A stretch of DNA of 64,000 nt from Pleomorphomonas sp. T1.2MG-36 (GCF_950100655.1 NZ_CATNLY010000001.1:558001-622000); one strand, 5' to 3'. Positions 7,072-19,269 are shown, counted from the first letter of the stretch. The notes: generated from the letters alone by a model not told the origin. Made by a program: numbers and translations.

Positions 7072-7785
7072 ATGCTCACGCGCAAACAGCTCGAACTCCT
7101 GATGTTCATTCATGAGCGTCTGAAAGAGTCGGGCGTGCCGCCATCCTTCGACGAGATGAAGGACGCGCTGGATCTCAAGTCGAAATCCGGCATCCACCGT
7201 CTCATCACGGCCCTCGAAGAGCGCGGCTTCATCCGCCGCCTGCCAAACCGAGCGCGGGCACTCGAAGTCATCAAGCTGCCCGAAACCATGCAGCCGGGGA
7301 TCGGCCGCGCCCGCAAGGGCTTTGCGCCGGCGGTGATCGAAGGCGACGGCGGCCGCAAGGCTCCGCCGGCCAGCGCCGCCTCGCCCGCGCTCGACAGTCG
7401 CGACACCGTGCCCGTGCCGGTCATGGGGCGCATCGCCGCCGGTGTGCCGATCGCCGCCATACAGAACCAGTCGCATATCCTGCATGTACCGATCGATCTT
7501 GTGACCGGCGGCGAGCACTACGCCCTTGAGGTTCGTGGCGACTCGATGATCGAGGCCGGCATCCTCGATGGCGATACCGTCGTCATCAAGAAGTCCGACA
7601 CAGCGGACTCCGGCGACATTATTGTGGCGCTGGTGGACGATGAAGAAGCCACGCTGAAGCGGCTGAGGCGCAAGGGCGCCTCCGTGGCCCTTGAAGCCGC
7701 CAATCCAGCCTATGAGACGCGCATTTTCGGACCCGATCGCGTGCGCATCCAGGGCCGTCTCGTGGCACTGATGCGTCGCTATTGA
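7072..7785 (+). CDS. lexA: LexA repressor / SOS autopeptidase
   Basis: The 237-residue LexA represses the SOS regulon and cleaves itself when stimulated by RecA filaments. The N-terminal winged helix (residues 1-65, [19 protein letters not shown]) is followed by an S24 peptidase domain with the Ala-Gly cleavage site in GRIAAGVP (about A123-G124), nucleophile Ser158 in RGDSMIEAG and Lys196 in ATLKRL. The ATG at 7072 fits family length; an upstream in-frame ATG would add ten residues. A linker of about 40 residues is slightly long, as in other rhizobial LexA proteins. The gene converges on queA and is autoregulated through the boxes at 6978-7018. Confidence 0.95.
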   Translation: MLTRKQLELLMFIHERLKESGVPPSFDEMKDALDLKSKSGIHRLITALEERGFIRRLPNRARALEVIKLPETMQPGIGRARKGFAPAVIEGDGGRKAPPASAASPALDSRDTVPVPVMGRIAAGVPIAAIQNQSHILHVPIDLVTGGEHYALEVRGDSMIEAGILDGDTVVIKKSDTADSGDIIVALVDDEEATLKRLRRKGASVALEAANPAYETRIFGPDRVRIQGRLVALMRRY

Positions 7786-7831
7786 CCGTTCGCTGATGGT
7801 AGGGGACTGGCGCAGGCAACCGCGCCCGCCG

Positions 7832-7854
7832 TCGACGACTGAAGAGGTCGTCGA
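7832..7854. terminator. Hairpin between convergent lexA and queA
   Basis: TCGACGAC (7832-7839) pairs with GTCGTCGA (7847-7854). There is no T-run on either side, so termination here is only suggested by position. Confidence 0.35.
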
Positions 7855-7884
7855 ATCCCCCTGCTGAGTTGCGCGCCCATCTGC

Positions 7885-8973
7885 CTACTTGAGCAACCGG
7901 CTTTCCTGCGACGGGTGCAGCAGCGACGTGTCTCCGTAGGAATAGAACCGGTAACCGTCGGCAATGGCGTGGGCGTAGGCGGCGCGCATGGTCTCTAGAC
8001 CGGAGAACGCCGACACCAGCATGAACAGCGTCGATTTCGGCAGATGAAAGTTCGTCATCAGCAGATCGACAGCGCGAAAGCGATATCCCGGCGTGATGAA
8101 GATGTCGGTCGCTCCGGCAAACGGTTTGACCTGTCCATCTTCGCCGGCCGCGCTCTCCAGCAGGCGCAGCGAGGTCGTGCCGACGGCCACCACCCTGCCC
8201 CCGCGCTCGCGAACGGCATTGAGCGCGTCTGCGGTCTCCGCCGAGACGTGACCGATTTCGGCATGCATCTTGTGGTCCTCGGTATCGTCCACCTTCATGG
8301 GAAGGAAGGTGCCGGCGCCGACATGCAGCGTCACGAAATGCCGGTCGATGCCGCGTGCCGTGAGACGATCTAGAAGCTCCGGGGTGAAATGCAGCCCGGC
8401 CGTCGGCGCGGCGACCGCCCCGCTCTCACGCGCATAGACGGTCTGGTAGTCCGCCCGATCATGCTCATCCTCGGCCCGGCGCGCGGCGATATAGGGCGGT
8501 AATGGAATGTGGCCGACCGTTATCAGCGCCAAGTCGAGATCCGGTCCGGAGCGATCGAAGGCCAGGGTAACCTCTCCGTCCCCGCCCTTCTCCGCAACGA
8601 CCGCGCCTAGAGGAGATGCGTCCGGATGGGAGCCGGAGAACACCACGCGGTCGCCCGCACGCAGCTTGCGCGCACCTTTGACGAACGCCCGCCAGCGATC
8701 GGGAGCCTCACGCATGTGCAACGTGGCCGACAGACGAACGGGCTCGCCCCCCTCGCGATCGCGACGCCCCTCGAGCTGGGCTGGGATGACCTTGGTGTCG
8801 TTGAACACCAACGCGTCGCCCGGCCGCAGAAGATCGGCAAGATCGCGCGCATGCCGATCCTCGAGAGGTTCACCCGGCTTCACCACGAGAAGGCGCGATG
8901 CGTCGCGCGGAACGGCGGGGCGAAGGGCAATTCGCTCGGGTGGCAGATCGAAATCGAAGGCTGAAACTTGCAT
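7885..8973 (-). CDS. queA: S-adenosylmethionine:tRNA ribosyltransferase-isomerase
   Basis: QueA transfers and isomerises the ribosyl part of SAM onto 7-aminomethyl-7-deazaguanine in tRNA, giving epoxyqueuosine at position 34. The 362-residue product opens with [18 protein letters not shown] and RDASRLLVV, contains [32 protein letters not shown] and [17 protein letters not shown], and ends with [24 protein letters not shown] blocks, all conserved in QueA. ATG 8973 (MQVSAFDF) gives the usual length; 15 extra upstream codons do not look like the family. In many Rhizobiales queA lies directly next to the cyclophilin genes; here about 4 kb of other genes intervene. Confidence 0.95.
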   Translation of the reverse strand: MQVSAFDFDLPPERIALRPAVPRDASRLLVVKPGEPLEDRHARDLADLLRPGDALVFNDTKVIPAQLEGRRDREGGEPVRLSATLHMREAPDRWRAFVKGARKLRAGDRVVFSGSHPDASPLGAVVAEKGGDGEVTLAFDRSGPDLDLALITVGHIPLPPYIAARRAEDEHDRADYQTVYARESGAVAAPTAGLHFTPELLDRLTARGIDRHFVTLHVGAGTFLPMKVDDTEDHKMHAEIGHVSAETADALNAVRERGGRVVAVGTTSLRLLESAAGEDGQVKPFAGATDIFITPGYRFRAVDLLMTNFHLPKSTLFMLVSAFSGLETMRAAYAHAIADGYRFYSYGDTSLLHPSQESRLLK

Positions 8974-9273
8974 GACCCTGCATAGGCACGGCCATCGCGA
9001 AAGGCAACGGTCAACCAACAGCGCGATCCGATCGATTACCCGGATCAGAGCCCCAGAGATGCGTCCGAGTGGTTGCCCGCCCGAAGGATGGTCCGTCGAA
9101 ACGTTTTGGATAGATCCACTTTATCTAGAATTTTACGACGCTTCGCACTCGTCCCCGTAGGCTTCTTAACGGCGCCCGGCCCGCATGTTAGAACCCGTCC
9201 AACATTCGTGACAGGCCTCGAACCGGTCCGCAACGCACCCCATTCTGATGCCTCACCTTGGAGCTCCCGGATC

Positions 9274-10440
9274 GTGGACAACACGCGATTTTCTCCGCCA
9301 GAGGCTGACAACGTTGTCACCTCTTCCATGGTAGCCTCGAATGGACGGCTGGGCGGCACACCCCGAAGCCTCCAGGAACGCCACCCCGTTTCCATCCACA
9401 TCGTCTCCGAGAGTCACGCACTCCATGCGACGACGGCAACGATGGTTTCGGAGCTGGGATTCGCACTCTCCGGGGGCGTTGACAGCGACGGGCAGGACGG
9501 TGGGGCGCTCACGCTGATCGCCGGTGAGGCTTTCGCGCCCGATTTTCTCAACCGGGTGCTGACCGGCCCATGGATGAGGCAACTGGAACGAACGATCCTG
9601 TTCGGCACCAGGATTGGCTTTCGCACGCTGACCGCGCTGGATGGCGCCGGATTTCCATTCATCGTCAAGTCGCTCCCCTCCCCGGAGCGTCTCGCCGACT
9701 TCATAGCCGAGGCACTGCCGATGTTTGCCGCTCGTCGGTGGCACTCGGCGCAAAGCACGGCCGCCGGCATGGCGATCGAGGATGGCTCGGGCAAGCTGTT
9801 CGAACATATCCGGACCGGCAATCTCGGCGCCGCCGTCGGCGAAGCAAGGCGCGCTTTCGGTCATTTCGAGGCCCTGCTGGACAGCACCGGCGCCGCCGGC
9901 TGGCTGTCGGTCATTCAACGGTACCACGACGGAACGGCCCAGCATTGCAGCCTGGTTTCGGCTGTCGCCATGCTGTTCGCACGGGGGCTTGGCTTCTCCG
10001 GGGGCGACCAGCGCCGCCTGTTCGAAGCCGCTCATTTTCACGACGTCGGAAAGGTACACATACCGCTCGCCATCCTCGACAAGCCGGGCGCGCTGGATCA
10101 AATGGAACGGGCGACCATGGAGAGCCATGCCAAAGCCGGCCACGAGATCCTTGCCGGCAGCGACGCAATCGCCGCCGAGATCGCGGAGGTCGCGCGAGAT
10201 CACCACGAGTATCTCGACGGAACGGGCTATCCCCGGGGCATCGGCCGCCGCGAGATCTCCGACCTCACGCGGATCATCACCATTTGCGACATCTTCGCCG
10301 CCCTGATCGAGCGACGAAGCTACAAGGAACCGAAGACGGCAAGACAGGCTTACGCAATCCTCCAGACGATGGACGGCAAGCTGGACCCGACGCTTCTAAG
10401 GGCTTTTTCGAATATTGTTGCCAATTGCTCGTCCGACTGA
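9274..10440 (+). CDS. HD-GYP domain protein, probable c-di-GMP phosphodiesterase
   Basis: With GTG 9274 (TTGGAG ribosome binding site just upstream) the protein has 388 residues. Residues about 35-165 form a divergent receiver-like alpha/beta domain without an obvious phospho-acceptor Asp. The C-terminal HD-GYP domain has QHCSLVSAVAMLFARGLG, the metal-binding HD in AAHFHDVGKVHIPLAIL, ESHAKAGHEIL, and HHEYLDGTGYPRGI with the GYP signature, followed by IITICDIFAALIERRSYK. Such enzymes hydrolyse c-di-GMP to GMP. In the last motif the usual second Asp (vaDxfDAL) is Ala, though the catalytic HD and GYP blocks are intact. ATG 9328 is an alternative start. Confidence 0.85.
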   Translation: MDNTRFSPPEADNVVTSSMVASNGRLGGTPRSLQERHPVSIHIVSESHALHATTATMVSELGFALSGGVDSDGQDGGALTLIAGEAFAPDFLNRVLTGPWMRQLERTILFGTRIGFRTLTALDGAGFPFIVKSLPSPERLADFIAEALPMFAARRWHSAQSTAAGMAIEDGSGKLFEHIRTGNLGAAVGEARRAFGHFEALLDSTGAAGWLSVIQRYHDGTAQHCSLVSAVAMLFARGLGFSGGDQRRLFEAAHFHDVGKVHIPLAILDKPGALDQMERATMESHAKAGHEILAGSDAIAAEIAEVARDHHEYLDGTGYPRGIGRREISDLTRIITICDIFAALIERRSYKEPKTARQAYAILQTMDGKLDPTLLRAFSNIVANCSSD

Positions 10441-10451
10441 GCTAAAGAATG

Positions 10452-10481
10452 CAGCCCTGCCCGTCCTCGCACGCAGGGCTG
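10452..10481 (+). terminator. Hairpin after the HD-GYP gene
   Basis: CAGCCCTGC (10452-10460) pairs perfectly with GCAGGGCTG (10473-10481), 11 bp past the stop codon. No T-run follows. Confidence 0.4.
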
Positions 10482-10587
10482 AAAGGATATCCGCCTAAAA
10501 AACGACCTTTTGGGGAACTGCGACTAGCGCCGGAAAGAGTCATCAGCTAAACCGCGTGCCGAAAAGTCCAGAAAACAAGGACCGACC

Positions 10588-11229
10588 ATGCTCGAGTGGT
10601 TCCGCAAGCTCCTCCCGCACGAAGAGCAATTCTTCGATCTGTTCGCCCAGCACTCCGAAACCGTCGTCAGCGCCGCCCACTCGCTCAACGCCCTTCTGTC
10701 CGGCGATGATCGCGATGCCCGCATCGCCGAGATCGTCGCCCTGGAAGACAAGGCCGACGGCATTACCCGTGAAGTGCTTCTGGCTGTCCGGCGGAGCTTC
10801 ATCACGCCGTTCGACCGCAACGACATCAAGGATCTCATACAGTCGATGGACGACACCATCGACACCATGCATCGCGTGGTAAAGACGATCCTGCTGTTCG
10901 AGCAGCACGCCTTCGATCCAGGCATGCGCGACATGGGCCTCGACATCGTGCAAGCGTCCAAGCTGGTCTCCGAGGCCATCCCGCTCCTGAAGAACGTCGG
11001 CTCCAATGCCCCGCGTCTGACGGCATTGTCGGAAGAGGTGACGAGGGTCGAAGGCCATTCCGACTTTCTGCATGACAACGGCCTCAAGGACCTCTACCGC
11101 CGCCACGGCACCGGTAACGCCATGGGCTACATCATCGGCAGCAAGATCTATGGCGAGCTCGAGAAGGTGCTCGACCGCTTCGAGGATGTTGCCAAGGAAA
11201 TCAGCGGCATCGTGATCGAGAACGTCTGA
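10588..11229 (+). CDS. DUF47/PhoU-like phosphate transport accessory protein
   Basis: The 213-residue all-helical protein belongs to DUF47 (Pfam PhoU_div): LPHEEQFFDLFAQHSE near the N terminus, the metal-binding-like motif EIVALEDKADGITREVL, FITPFDRNDIKDLIQSMDD in the middle, and GSKIYGELEKVLDRFEDVA at the end. DUF47 proteins are usually encoded just before Pit phosphate transporters and modulate their activity or expression. Here the stop overlaps the start of pit by the ATGA-like arrangement at 11229, so translation is probably coupled. Confidence 0.9.
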   Translation: MLEWFRKLLPHEEQFFDLFAQHSETVVSAAHSLNALLSGDDRDARIAEIVALEDKADGITREVLLAVRRSFITPFDRNDIKDLIQSMDDTIDTMHRVVKTILLFEQHAFDPGMRDMGLDIVQASKLVSEAIPLLKNVGSNAPRLTALSEEVTRVEGHSDFLHDNGLKDLYRRHGTGNAMGYIIGSKIYGELEKVLDRFEDVAKEISGIVIENV

Positions 11230-12230
11230 TGGAGACGCTGGCCCTTCCGCTGCTGGTCGGCCTGATCGGCATCGCGCTGCTGTTCGACTTCCTGAACGGC
11301 CTGCACGATGCCGCCAACTCGATCGCCACCATCGTGTCGACCCGCGTGCTCAGACCGCAGTACGCCGTGTTCTGGGCGGCGTTCTTCAACTTCATCGCCT
11401 TCCTGTTCTTCGGCCTGCATGTCGCAACGACGCTGGGCAAGGGCATCATCGACCCGTCGATCGTCACGCCGCACGTTGTGTTCGCAGCGCTGATGGGAGC
11501 GATCATCTGGAATGTCGTCACCTGGCTGGCCGGCATTCCTTCGTCGTCTTCGCACGCCCTCGTCGGCGGACTCGTCGGCGCCGGCCTTGCCAAGACCGGC
11601 TTCAGCGCGATCGTCTGGGGGGGGCTTCTCAAGACGGCGGGCGCCATTTTCCTGTCGCCGGCCTTCGGCTTCTTCCTTGCGTTGATGCTGGTGCTGGCCG
11701 TGTCCTGGACCTTCGTCAAACGGACGCCCTTTGCCGTCGACAAAACCTTCCGGCACCTGCAGTTCGTTTCCGCCTCGCTCTACTCCCTGGGCCACGGCGG
11801 TAACGACGCGCAGAAGACCATGGGCATCATCGCCGTGCTGCTCTACTCGCAGGGCTATCTCGGCGGCGAGTTCTACGTGCCGTTCTGGGTGGTGATCGCC
11901 TGCCAGTCGGCCATGGCGCTCGGAACGCTGATGGGCGGCTGGCGCATCGTACACACCATGGGCTCGAAGATCACCCGCCTGAACCCGATGCAGGGCTTCT
12001 GCGCCGAAACCGGCGGCGCCATCACGCTGTTCATCGCCACGCATTTCGGCATCCCCGTGTCGACGACCCACACGATCACCGGCGCCATCGTCGGCGTCGG
12101 CGCCGCCCGTCGCGTGTCGGCCGTCCGTTGGGGCATCGCCGGCAACATCGTCATCGCCTGGATCATCACGATGCCGGCCGGCGCCGCCATCGCTGCCTGC
12201 TCCTACTGGCTGGTCGACCTGTTCGTCTGA
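11229..12230 (+). CDS. pit: PiT family low-affinity inorganic phosphate transporter
   Basis: The 333-residue inner-membrane protein has about ten hydrophobic segments and both copies of the PiT signature: FDFLNGLHDAANSIATIVST at residues 15-40 and SLGHGGNDAQKTMGII in the second half, followed by TGGAITLFIATHFGIPVSTT. PiT carriers import metal-phosphate with protons. It forms an operon with the DUF47 gene. Its last 28 bp overlap the convergent DUF817 gene. Confidence 0.92.
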   Translation: METLALPLLVGLIGIALLFDFLNGLHDAANSIATIVSTRVLRPQYAVFWAAFFNFIAFLFFGLHVATTLGKGIIDPSIVTPHVVFAALMGAIIWNVVTWLAGIPSSSSHALVGGLVGAGLAKTGFSAIVWGGLLKTAGAIFLSPAFGFFLALMLVLAVSWTFVKRTPFAVDKTFRHLQFVSASLYSLGHGGNDAQKTMGIIAVLLYSQGYLGGEFYVPFWVVIACQSAMALGTLMGGWRIVHTMGSKITRLNPMQGFCAETGGAITLFIATHFGIPVSTTHTITGAIVGVGAARRVSAVRWGIAGNIVIAWIITMPAGAAIAACSYWLVDLFV

Positions 12231-13117
12231 TCGGCATCGGCCTCCTCCGTCCGCCGCGCGTCCGGCGGACGGGGTGGCAAAACAAGCGTGACCAGGGTGA
12301 AGCTGACGAACAGCAGCAGGTACCACGATCCCATCTTGCCGAGCGACACGAGGTGCCAGGCCCGCTGTCCGGGATAGAGCCAGGTGCCGGTGAAGGTTCC
12401 TACGTTCTCGGCCACCCACATGAAGAAGCTGGTCAGAACGGCGGCGACAACGAGCGGCATCCAGCGCGGTGTCCGATCGACCGTGTAGTAGATCCTCACC
12501 CGCCCGTAGAGAAGCAGCGTTGCCGCGAACAGAAACCAGCGGGTATCGAAAAAGAAGTGATGCCCAAAGAAGTTGGCATAGATTGCCAGCGCGAGGGCAA
12601 TGGTCAGGGAGAGCGGCGGGAAACGGGTGAAGCGCATGTCGAAAACCCGGATCGCACGCGCCATGTAGCTGCCGACCGAACCGTACATGAAGCCCGAAAA
12701 CAACGGAACGCCGGCCATGGCCACCTCGGCCGGCTCGGGATAGTTCCATGATCCCATATGGACCTTGAAGATCTCCATGGCGGTGCCGACGACATGGTAG
12801 ACGGTGATGACCTTCACCTCGGAAAGGCTCTCGAGGCGAAATGCCAGCATCAGAATCTGGACCGTCAGCGCAAAGGCAAAAAGGGCATCGTAGCGATGGA
12901 TCGGCCACTCCGCCGACCAGAGATATTTCGTGGCGATCAGCGCCGCCAGCATCACCCCGCCGAACAGGCAGGCCCAAGCCTGCTTCAGGCCGAACAGCAC
13001 AAACTCCGCGATCGGTAACGGCAGACGCGCCAGAAGGCGCCTCAAGGCCAGACGAAGCGGCTCCAGCAGTGGGCCGGTTGCGTGCTCCGACGCAGGAAGA
13101 ATGGCTGCCTCCGACAT
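12203..13117 (-). CDS. DUF817 family integral membrane protein
   Basis: The 304-residue protein (ATG 13117) has eight or so hydrophobic segments and the recognisable DUF817 blocks: FVLFGLKQAWACLFGGVMLA, FKVHMGSWNYPEPA, PLFSGFMYGSVGSYMARA and WVAENVGTFTGTWLYPGQ. The family is found in proteobacteria and actinobacteria and has no established function; repeated Trp, His and Asn residues in the loops hint at a ligand or lipid-modifying role, which is only a guess. The 3' end overlaps that of pit by 28 bp tail to tail. Confidence 0.85.
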   Translation of the reverse strand: MSEAAILPASEHATGPLLEPLRLALRRLLARLPLPIAEFVLFGLKQAWACLFGGVMLAALIATKYLWSAEWPIHRYDALFAFALTVQILMLAFRLESLSEVKVITVYHVVGTAMEIFKVHMGSWNYPEPAEVAMAGVPLFSGFMYGSVGSYMARAIRVFDMRFTRFPPLSLTIALALAIYANFFGHHFFFDTRWFLFAATLLLYGRVRIYYTVDRTPRWMPLVVAAVLTSFFMWVAENVGTFTGTWLYPGQRAWHLVSLGKMGSWYLLLFVSFTLVTLVLPPRPPDARRTEEADADQTNRSTSQ

Positions 13118-13171
13118 AAAAACGCCGACGAAGAGGTCTCTCCGTCGGCGCAAACTCGAAATGAGCAGGCG

Positions 13172-13648
13172 TCAGGCCGCGTCGGCCGCCACGACGACCG
13201 AAATGATCTTGTCGGGATCGCGCACGGGTTCGCCACGCTTGATCTTGTCGACGTTCTCCATGCCCTCGATGACCTTGCCCCACACCGTGTACTGCTTGTC
13301 CAGGAAGCGGGCGTCGTCGAAGCAGATGAAGAACTGCGAGTTGGCGGAGTTGGGGTTCATGGCGCGAGCCATGGACACCGTGCCGCGCACGTGCGGCTCG
13401 GCATTGAACTCCTGATTGAGGTCGGGATACTTCGAACCGCCGGTACCGGTGCCGTGCGGGCAACCGGTCTGAGCCATGAAGCCCTCGATCACCCGATGGA
13501 ACACGATGCCATCGTAGAACTTCTCGCGTACCAGCTTCTTGATATGGGCCACATGGTTGGGCGCAAGATCCGGCCGCATCTCGATGACGACGGTGCCCTT
13601 GCTGGTTTCCATGACGAGGGTGTTCTCGGGATCCTTGATATCGGCCAC
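13172..13648 (-). CDS. ppiB: Peptidyl-prolyl cis-trans isomerase, cytosolic cyclophilin
   Basis: The 158-residue protein lacks a signal peptide and carries the cyclophilin core: KKLVREKFYDGIVFHRVIEG with the catalytic Arg, FMAQTGCPHGTGTGG, SMARAMNPNSANSQFFI and FLDKQYTVWGKVIEGME. Cyclophilins catalyse proline isomerisation during folding. It lies 66 bp downstream of the second, exported cyclophilin and clearly arose from the same ancestor (conserved order of blocks, about two-thirds identical by eye in the core). Confidence 0.92.
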   Translation of the reverse strand: MADIKDPENTLVMETSKGTVVIEMRPDLAPNHVAHIKKLVREKFYDGIVFHRVIEGFMAQTGCPHGTGTGGSKYPDLNQEFNAEPHVRGTVSMARAMNPNSANSQFFICFDDARFLDKQYTVWGKVIEGMENVDKIKRGEPVRDPDKIISVVVAADAA

Positions 13649-13714
13649 GCGGGCCTCCTTTCGGTCTGTTTGCCGGCAGCGCTCTTAGCACGGACGGACG
13701 GGAAGTACGATCGA

Positions 13715-14263
13715 TCAGTTGGGATTGGAAGCGAGACGCGCCTTGACGATCTTGTCGGGATCGGCCGGGGGTTCACCGCGATTGATCTTGTCGACCACGT
13801 CCATGCCGTCGGTTACCTGCCCCCAGACGGTGTACTGGCCGTCGAGGAAGCCGCCGTCATCGAACATGATGAAGAACTGCGAGTTGGCGCTGTTGGGGTC
13901 TTGGGAACGCGCCATGCCGACGGCACCGCGCCCAAAGTGCGCCTTGGAGAACTCGGCCGGAATGTCGGGCAGGTCGGAACCGCCCATTCCGGTCCCCGTG
14001 GGATCACCGGTCTGGGCCATGAACCCCTCGATCACCCGGTGAAAGATGATGCCGTCGTAGAAGTGCTTGCCGACCAGCGTCTTGATCTGCGCGACGTGCT
14101 TGGGGGCGAGATCTGGCCGAAGTTCGATGGTCACCTTGCCCTTGCTGGTTTCCAGAATCAGCGTGTTATCCGGCGAGGCGGCCCAGGCACCGGTGGACAA
14201 AACTCCGCTTGCCAGCACGATGCCGGTGGCGGCGAGCGCCGCGAGAAAGGTCCTGCGGATCAC
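13715..14263 (-). CDS. ppiA: Peptidyl-prolyl cis-trans isomerase, exported cyclophilin
   Basis: The 182-residue protein starts with a Sec signal peptide (RRTFLAALAATGIVLASG, cleavage likely after GAWA). The mature cyclophilin domain has KHFYDGIIFHRVIEGFMAQ, GDPTGTGMGGSDLP, GMARSQDPNSANSQFFIMFD and YTVWGQVTDGMD. It therefore acts in the periplasm. The start is GTG 14263 with AGGGAG upstream; an overlapping ATG is immediately followed by a stop. The gene follows coaD by 30 bp, so coaD, ppiA and ppiB probably form one transcript. Confidence 0.92.
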   Translation of the reverse strand: MIRRTFLAALAATGIVLASGVLSTGAWAASPDNTLILETSKGKVTIELRPDLAPKHVAQIKTLVGKHFYDGIIFHRVIEGFMAQTGDPTGTGMGGSDLPDIPAEFSKAHFGRGAVGMARSQDPNSANSQFFIMFDDGGFLDGQYTVWGQVTDGMDVVDKINRGEPPADPDKIVKARLASNPN

Positions 14264-14293
14264 ATCGATCTCCCTGTATGCTGTTGTGGCCGT

Positions 14294-14791
14294 TCAGCCG
14301 GCCGGGTAGCGGGCGCGGAGTTTCTCCGCCACCTGCGGCGGAACAAAGGCGGTAACGTCGCCGCCCAACCGGGCAATCTGCTTGACGAGGCTCGATGCGA
14401 CGTGACGAACGCCCGAGGAAGCCCCGAAGTAAACCGTGTCGATCTCCGGCGCCATGGCCGCGTTCATCCCCGCCATGCCCACCTCGACGTCGAGATCCGA
14501 GCTGTTGCGAATGCCGCGAACGATCACGCGCGCCTGATGCCGCCGGGCAATGTCGACGACGAGACAGTCGAAGGTGACCACCTCGATCAGCCCACCGGTC
14601 CGATAGGCGATCGCGGCCACCAGTTCGCGCAGCATGGCCTCGCGTTCGGCGGCATCGAACTCGCCCTTCTTCTCATGGTGAATGCCGACAGCCACCACGA
14701 GCCTGTCGAACAGGCGCGAAGCGCGCTCGATCACGTCGAGGTGTCCGTAGGTGACCGGATCGAAGGACCCGGCATAAAGAGCGGTCGTCAT
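14294..14791 (-). CDS. coaD: Phosphopantetheine adenylyltransferase
   Basis: CoaD joins 4'-phosphopantetheine and ATP to dephospho-CoA in coenzyme A synthesis. The 165-residue protein has the nucleotidyltransferase motif YAGSFDPVTYGHLDVIERA at residues 6-24, VRGIRNSSDLDVE and the C-terminal ASSGVRHVASSLVKQIARLG. Length and motifs are those of a complete enzyme. It is first in the coaD-ppiA-ppiB group. Confidence 0.95.
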   Translation of the reverse strand: MTTALYAGSFDPVTYGHLDVIERASRLFDRLVVAVGIHHEKKGEFDAAEREAMLRELVAAIAYRTGGLIEVVTFDCLVVDIARRHQARVIVRGIRNSSDLDVEVGMAGMNAAMAPEIDTVYFGASSGVRHVASSLVKQIARLGGDVTAFVPPQVAEKLRARYPAG

Positions 14792-15013
14792 GGCCTTCTG
14801 AATAGCGGTTTCGGCGCCCGTTCACAACTGCGCCACCGTTGGCGAGATGCTCATCCGCTCGGTTCGCGAGGCCCTGGACAATTGGTCGCGTTTACCATTC
14901 ATTAAGCATTAGCCCCAATGCATCCAATCGTTCTGATCACATTAACTGACGCGTAACGATCCCGCCCGAAACTCTACCTCTAAAGTAGGTCTCGCATAGG
15001 AAGGCGGACTGAC

Positions 15014-15262
15014 ATGACGAAGCATCGTGTACCGCGTTTGAGGAAGATGGCCCTCGTCATGGCTGGGCTTTCGGCCGCCGTTCTTTCGATCGGCGCAACG
15101 GAGCCCATCTATCCGGAAGTCGGCCGGGGCGACCAGATCTCGAACATTGCCAATTGCGCCGTCGAGACAATCGATGGCCTGAAGGTTTGCGCCAGGGAGG
15201 CGCGGGCCAGCGTCGGCGTCACGGTCACCACCGTGGCCGCCGGCCTGACCATCGTCGATTGA
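15014..15262 (+). CDS. Small exported protein of unknown function
   Basis: The 82-residue product begins with MTKHRVPRLRKMALVMAGL, a basic start and hydrophobic segment typical of a Sec signal peptide, with cleavage possible around residue 30. The mature part contains two cysteines about 17 residues apart (ANCAVETIDGLKVCARE), possibly a disulfide. GGAAGGCGG precedes the ATG. A perfect rho-independent terminator follows 50 bp after the stop, so it is a self-contained transcription unit. No family recognised. Confidence 0.6.
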   Translation: MTKHRVPRLRKMALVMAGLSAAVLSIGATEPIYPEVGRGDQISNIANCAVETIDGLKVCAREARASVGVTVTTVAAGLTIVD

Positions 15263-15312
15263 TAGACAAGGAACCAAGCGAGACGCTTTCGCGCCTCGCT
15301 CAGAATGCGGCA

Positions 15313-15355
15313 AGGGCGCAAGACGTTGGCCACCGTCTTGCGCCCTGACTTTTTT
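15313..15355 (+). terminator. Rho-independent terminator
   Basis: AGGGCGCAAGACG (15313-15325) pairs perfectly with CGTCTTGCGCCCT (15334-15346), then GAC and six Ts. It ends the small exported-protein gene and lies tail to tail with gyrA. Confidence 0.9.
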
Positions 15356-15381
15356 CCGATGGTGCGGCAAGAGCGCCGAGG

Positions 15382-18126
<2,745 letters not shown>

Positions 18127-18135
18127 TGGCTTCAA

Positions 18136-18473
18136 CTTCCTGAACTACTCCGCCGTCCAGTCAAAAGACCTGAAGGAGGCAGGGATTGTCTTTACGGCTT
18201 TACCGCCCGGTCGGACAAGGCTTCGTCATTTGCGACCGGAACTGCCGGATATGCTTCGTTCTAGCCGATTCTGACGGCGGAATCCATGGCGACACGCCCC
18301 CGTCAACAGCCATCGGCACGGGTAAATTTACCCTTTCACATCAACACATTATTCGGGCTTTTTAGTGGCTGCGATCAACCGGTGGAAAACCTTGCCTAAA
18401 CTTCGCCACGGATACGGGGCGTCCATGCCTCCGAAAGGCACAAAGGACGCCCCGAACCGTTCCGAAACTCGCC
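18136..18473. other. Intergenic region upstream of gyrA
   Basis: This 338-bp gap holds the gyrA leader and, near its right end, the hairpin at 18416-18453. AT-rich stretches at 18315-18365 could hold the gyrA promoter, but no hexamer pair stands out. I see no gene. Confidence 0.5.
18416..18453 (-). terminator. Hairpin downstream of the nitroreductase gene
   Basis: GGGGCGTCC (18416-18424) pairs with GGACGCCCC (18445-18453), with a smaller nested stem inside, about 20 bp after the nitroreductase stop. No T-run follows on the minus strand, so it may be a rho-assisted end or an mRNA-stabilising hairpin. Confidence 0.45.
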
Positions 18474-19115
18474 TCAGTTGATCTCGGTGACGAACTTTTC
18501 CTTCGGCCAACGCACCTTCTTGAGGTTCACGAGCCAGTCCTTGTCGGCTTGGCGATATCCAAGCGGCAGGATCGTGACCGAGCGAAGACCGCGCGCTCCG
18601 AGGCCGAGCAACTCATCGAGCGCCTCGGCATCGAACCCTTCCATCGGCGTTGCATCCACTTCCAGCATCGCCGCTTCGGCGATGGCGAGGCCGAAGCCGA
18701 TATAGGCCTGGCGTGCCGCATGCTCGAAGTTGGTTCGGGCGTCGCGCGGCACATAGGCGGACAGCAGCCGCTGCCGGTAGGCGTTCCAGTTGGCGAGCCG
18801 CTCGCCATCGAGCTTGCGCTCCTCGACGACGAAGTCGAAGGCTTCGTTGATGCGATCGGCCGTGTAGGTATCCCAGGCGGCAAAGACCAGCAGGTGCGAA
18901 GCTTCGACGACCTGCGCCTGACCGCTGGCGATCGGCAGGATCTTCGCCTTGATGTCGGGATTGGTGATGACCAGCAGTTCGTAGGGTTGCAGTCCGCTCG
19001 ACGTCGGCGCGAGGCGGGCAGCCTCCACGATCCGGTCGACCTTGTCCTGCGGGACCGTGCGCGTCGGGTCGAACTTCTTGGTGGCGTAGCGCCAGTTGAG
19101 TTTGTCGAGAAGCAT
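18474..19115 (-). CDS. NAD(P)H-dependent nitroreductase family oxidoreductase (NfsB-like)
   Basis: The 213-residue protein is of the FMN-binding nitroreductase fold: LLDKLNWRYATKKFDP at the start, EAARLAPTSSGLQPYELLVI forming the FMN-binding loop, ARQAYIGFGLAIAEAAMLE, and the C-terminal GLRSVTILPLGYRQADKDW. These enzymes reduce nitroaromatics, quinones or flavins in the cytoplasm; the true substrate cannot be read from sequence. It is transcribed toward gyrA and separated from der by about 150 bp. Confidence 0.88.
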   Translation of the reverse strand: MLLDKLNWRYATKKFDPTRTVPQDKVDRIVEAARLAPTSSGLQPYELLVITNPDIKAKILPIASGQAQVVEASHLLVFAAWDTYTADRINEAFDFVVEERKLDGERLANWNAYRQRLLSAYVPRDARTNFEHAARQAYIGFGLAIAEAAMLEVDATPMEGFDAEALDELLGLGARGLRSVTILPLGYRQADKDWLVNLKKVRWPKEKFVTEIN

Positions 19116-19269
19116 GAAGGCAATTCCCAGGATAGAGAAGAACAGGCCGGGGGAGCACGTGCAATCGGCGCGACGCCCCCACCGGAAGGCTGGATGACAC
19201 TCGTCCCGCCACCCAGGAGGCGCAACGACCTCGCGCCGTTGTCACCGAGAAGTGAGCTTCCCTCCCCGA

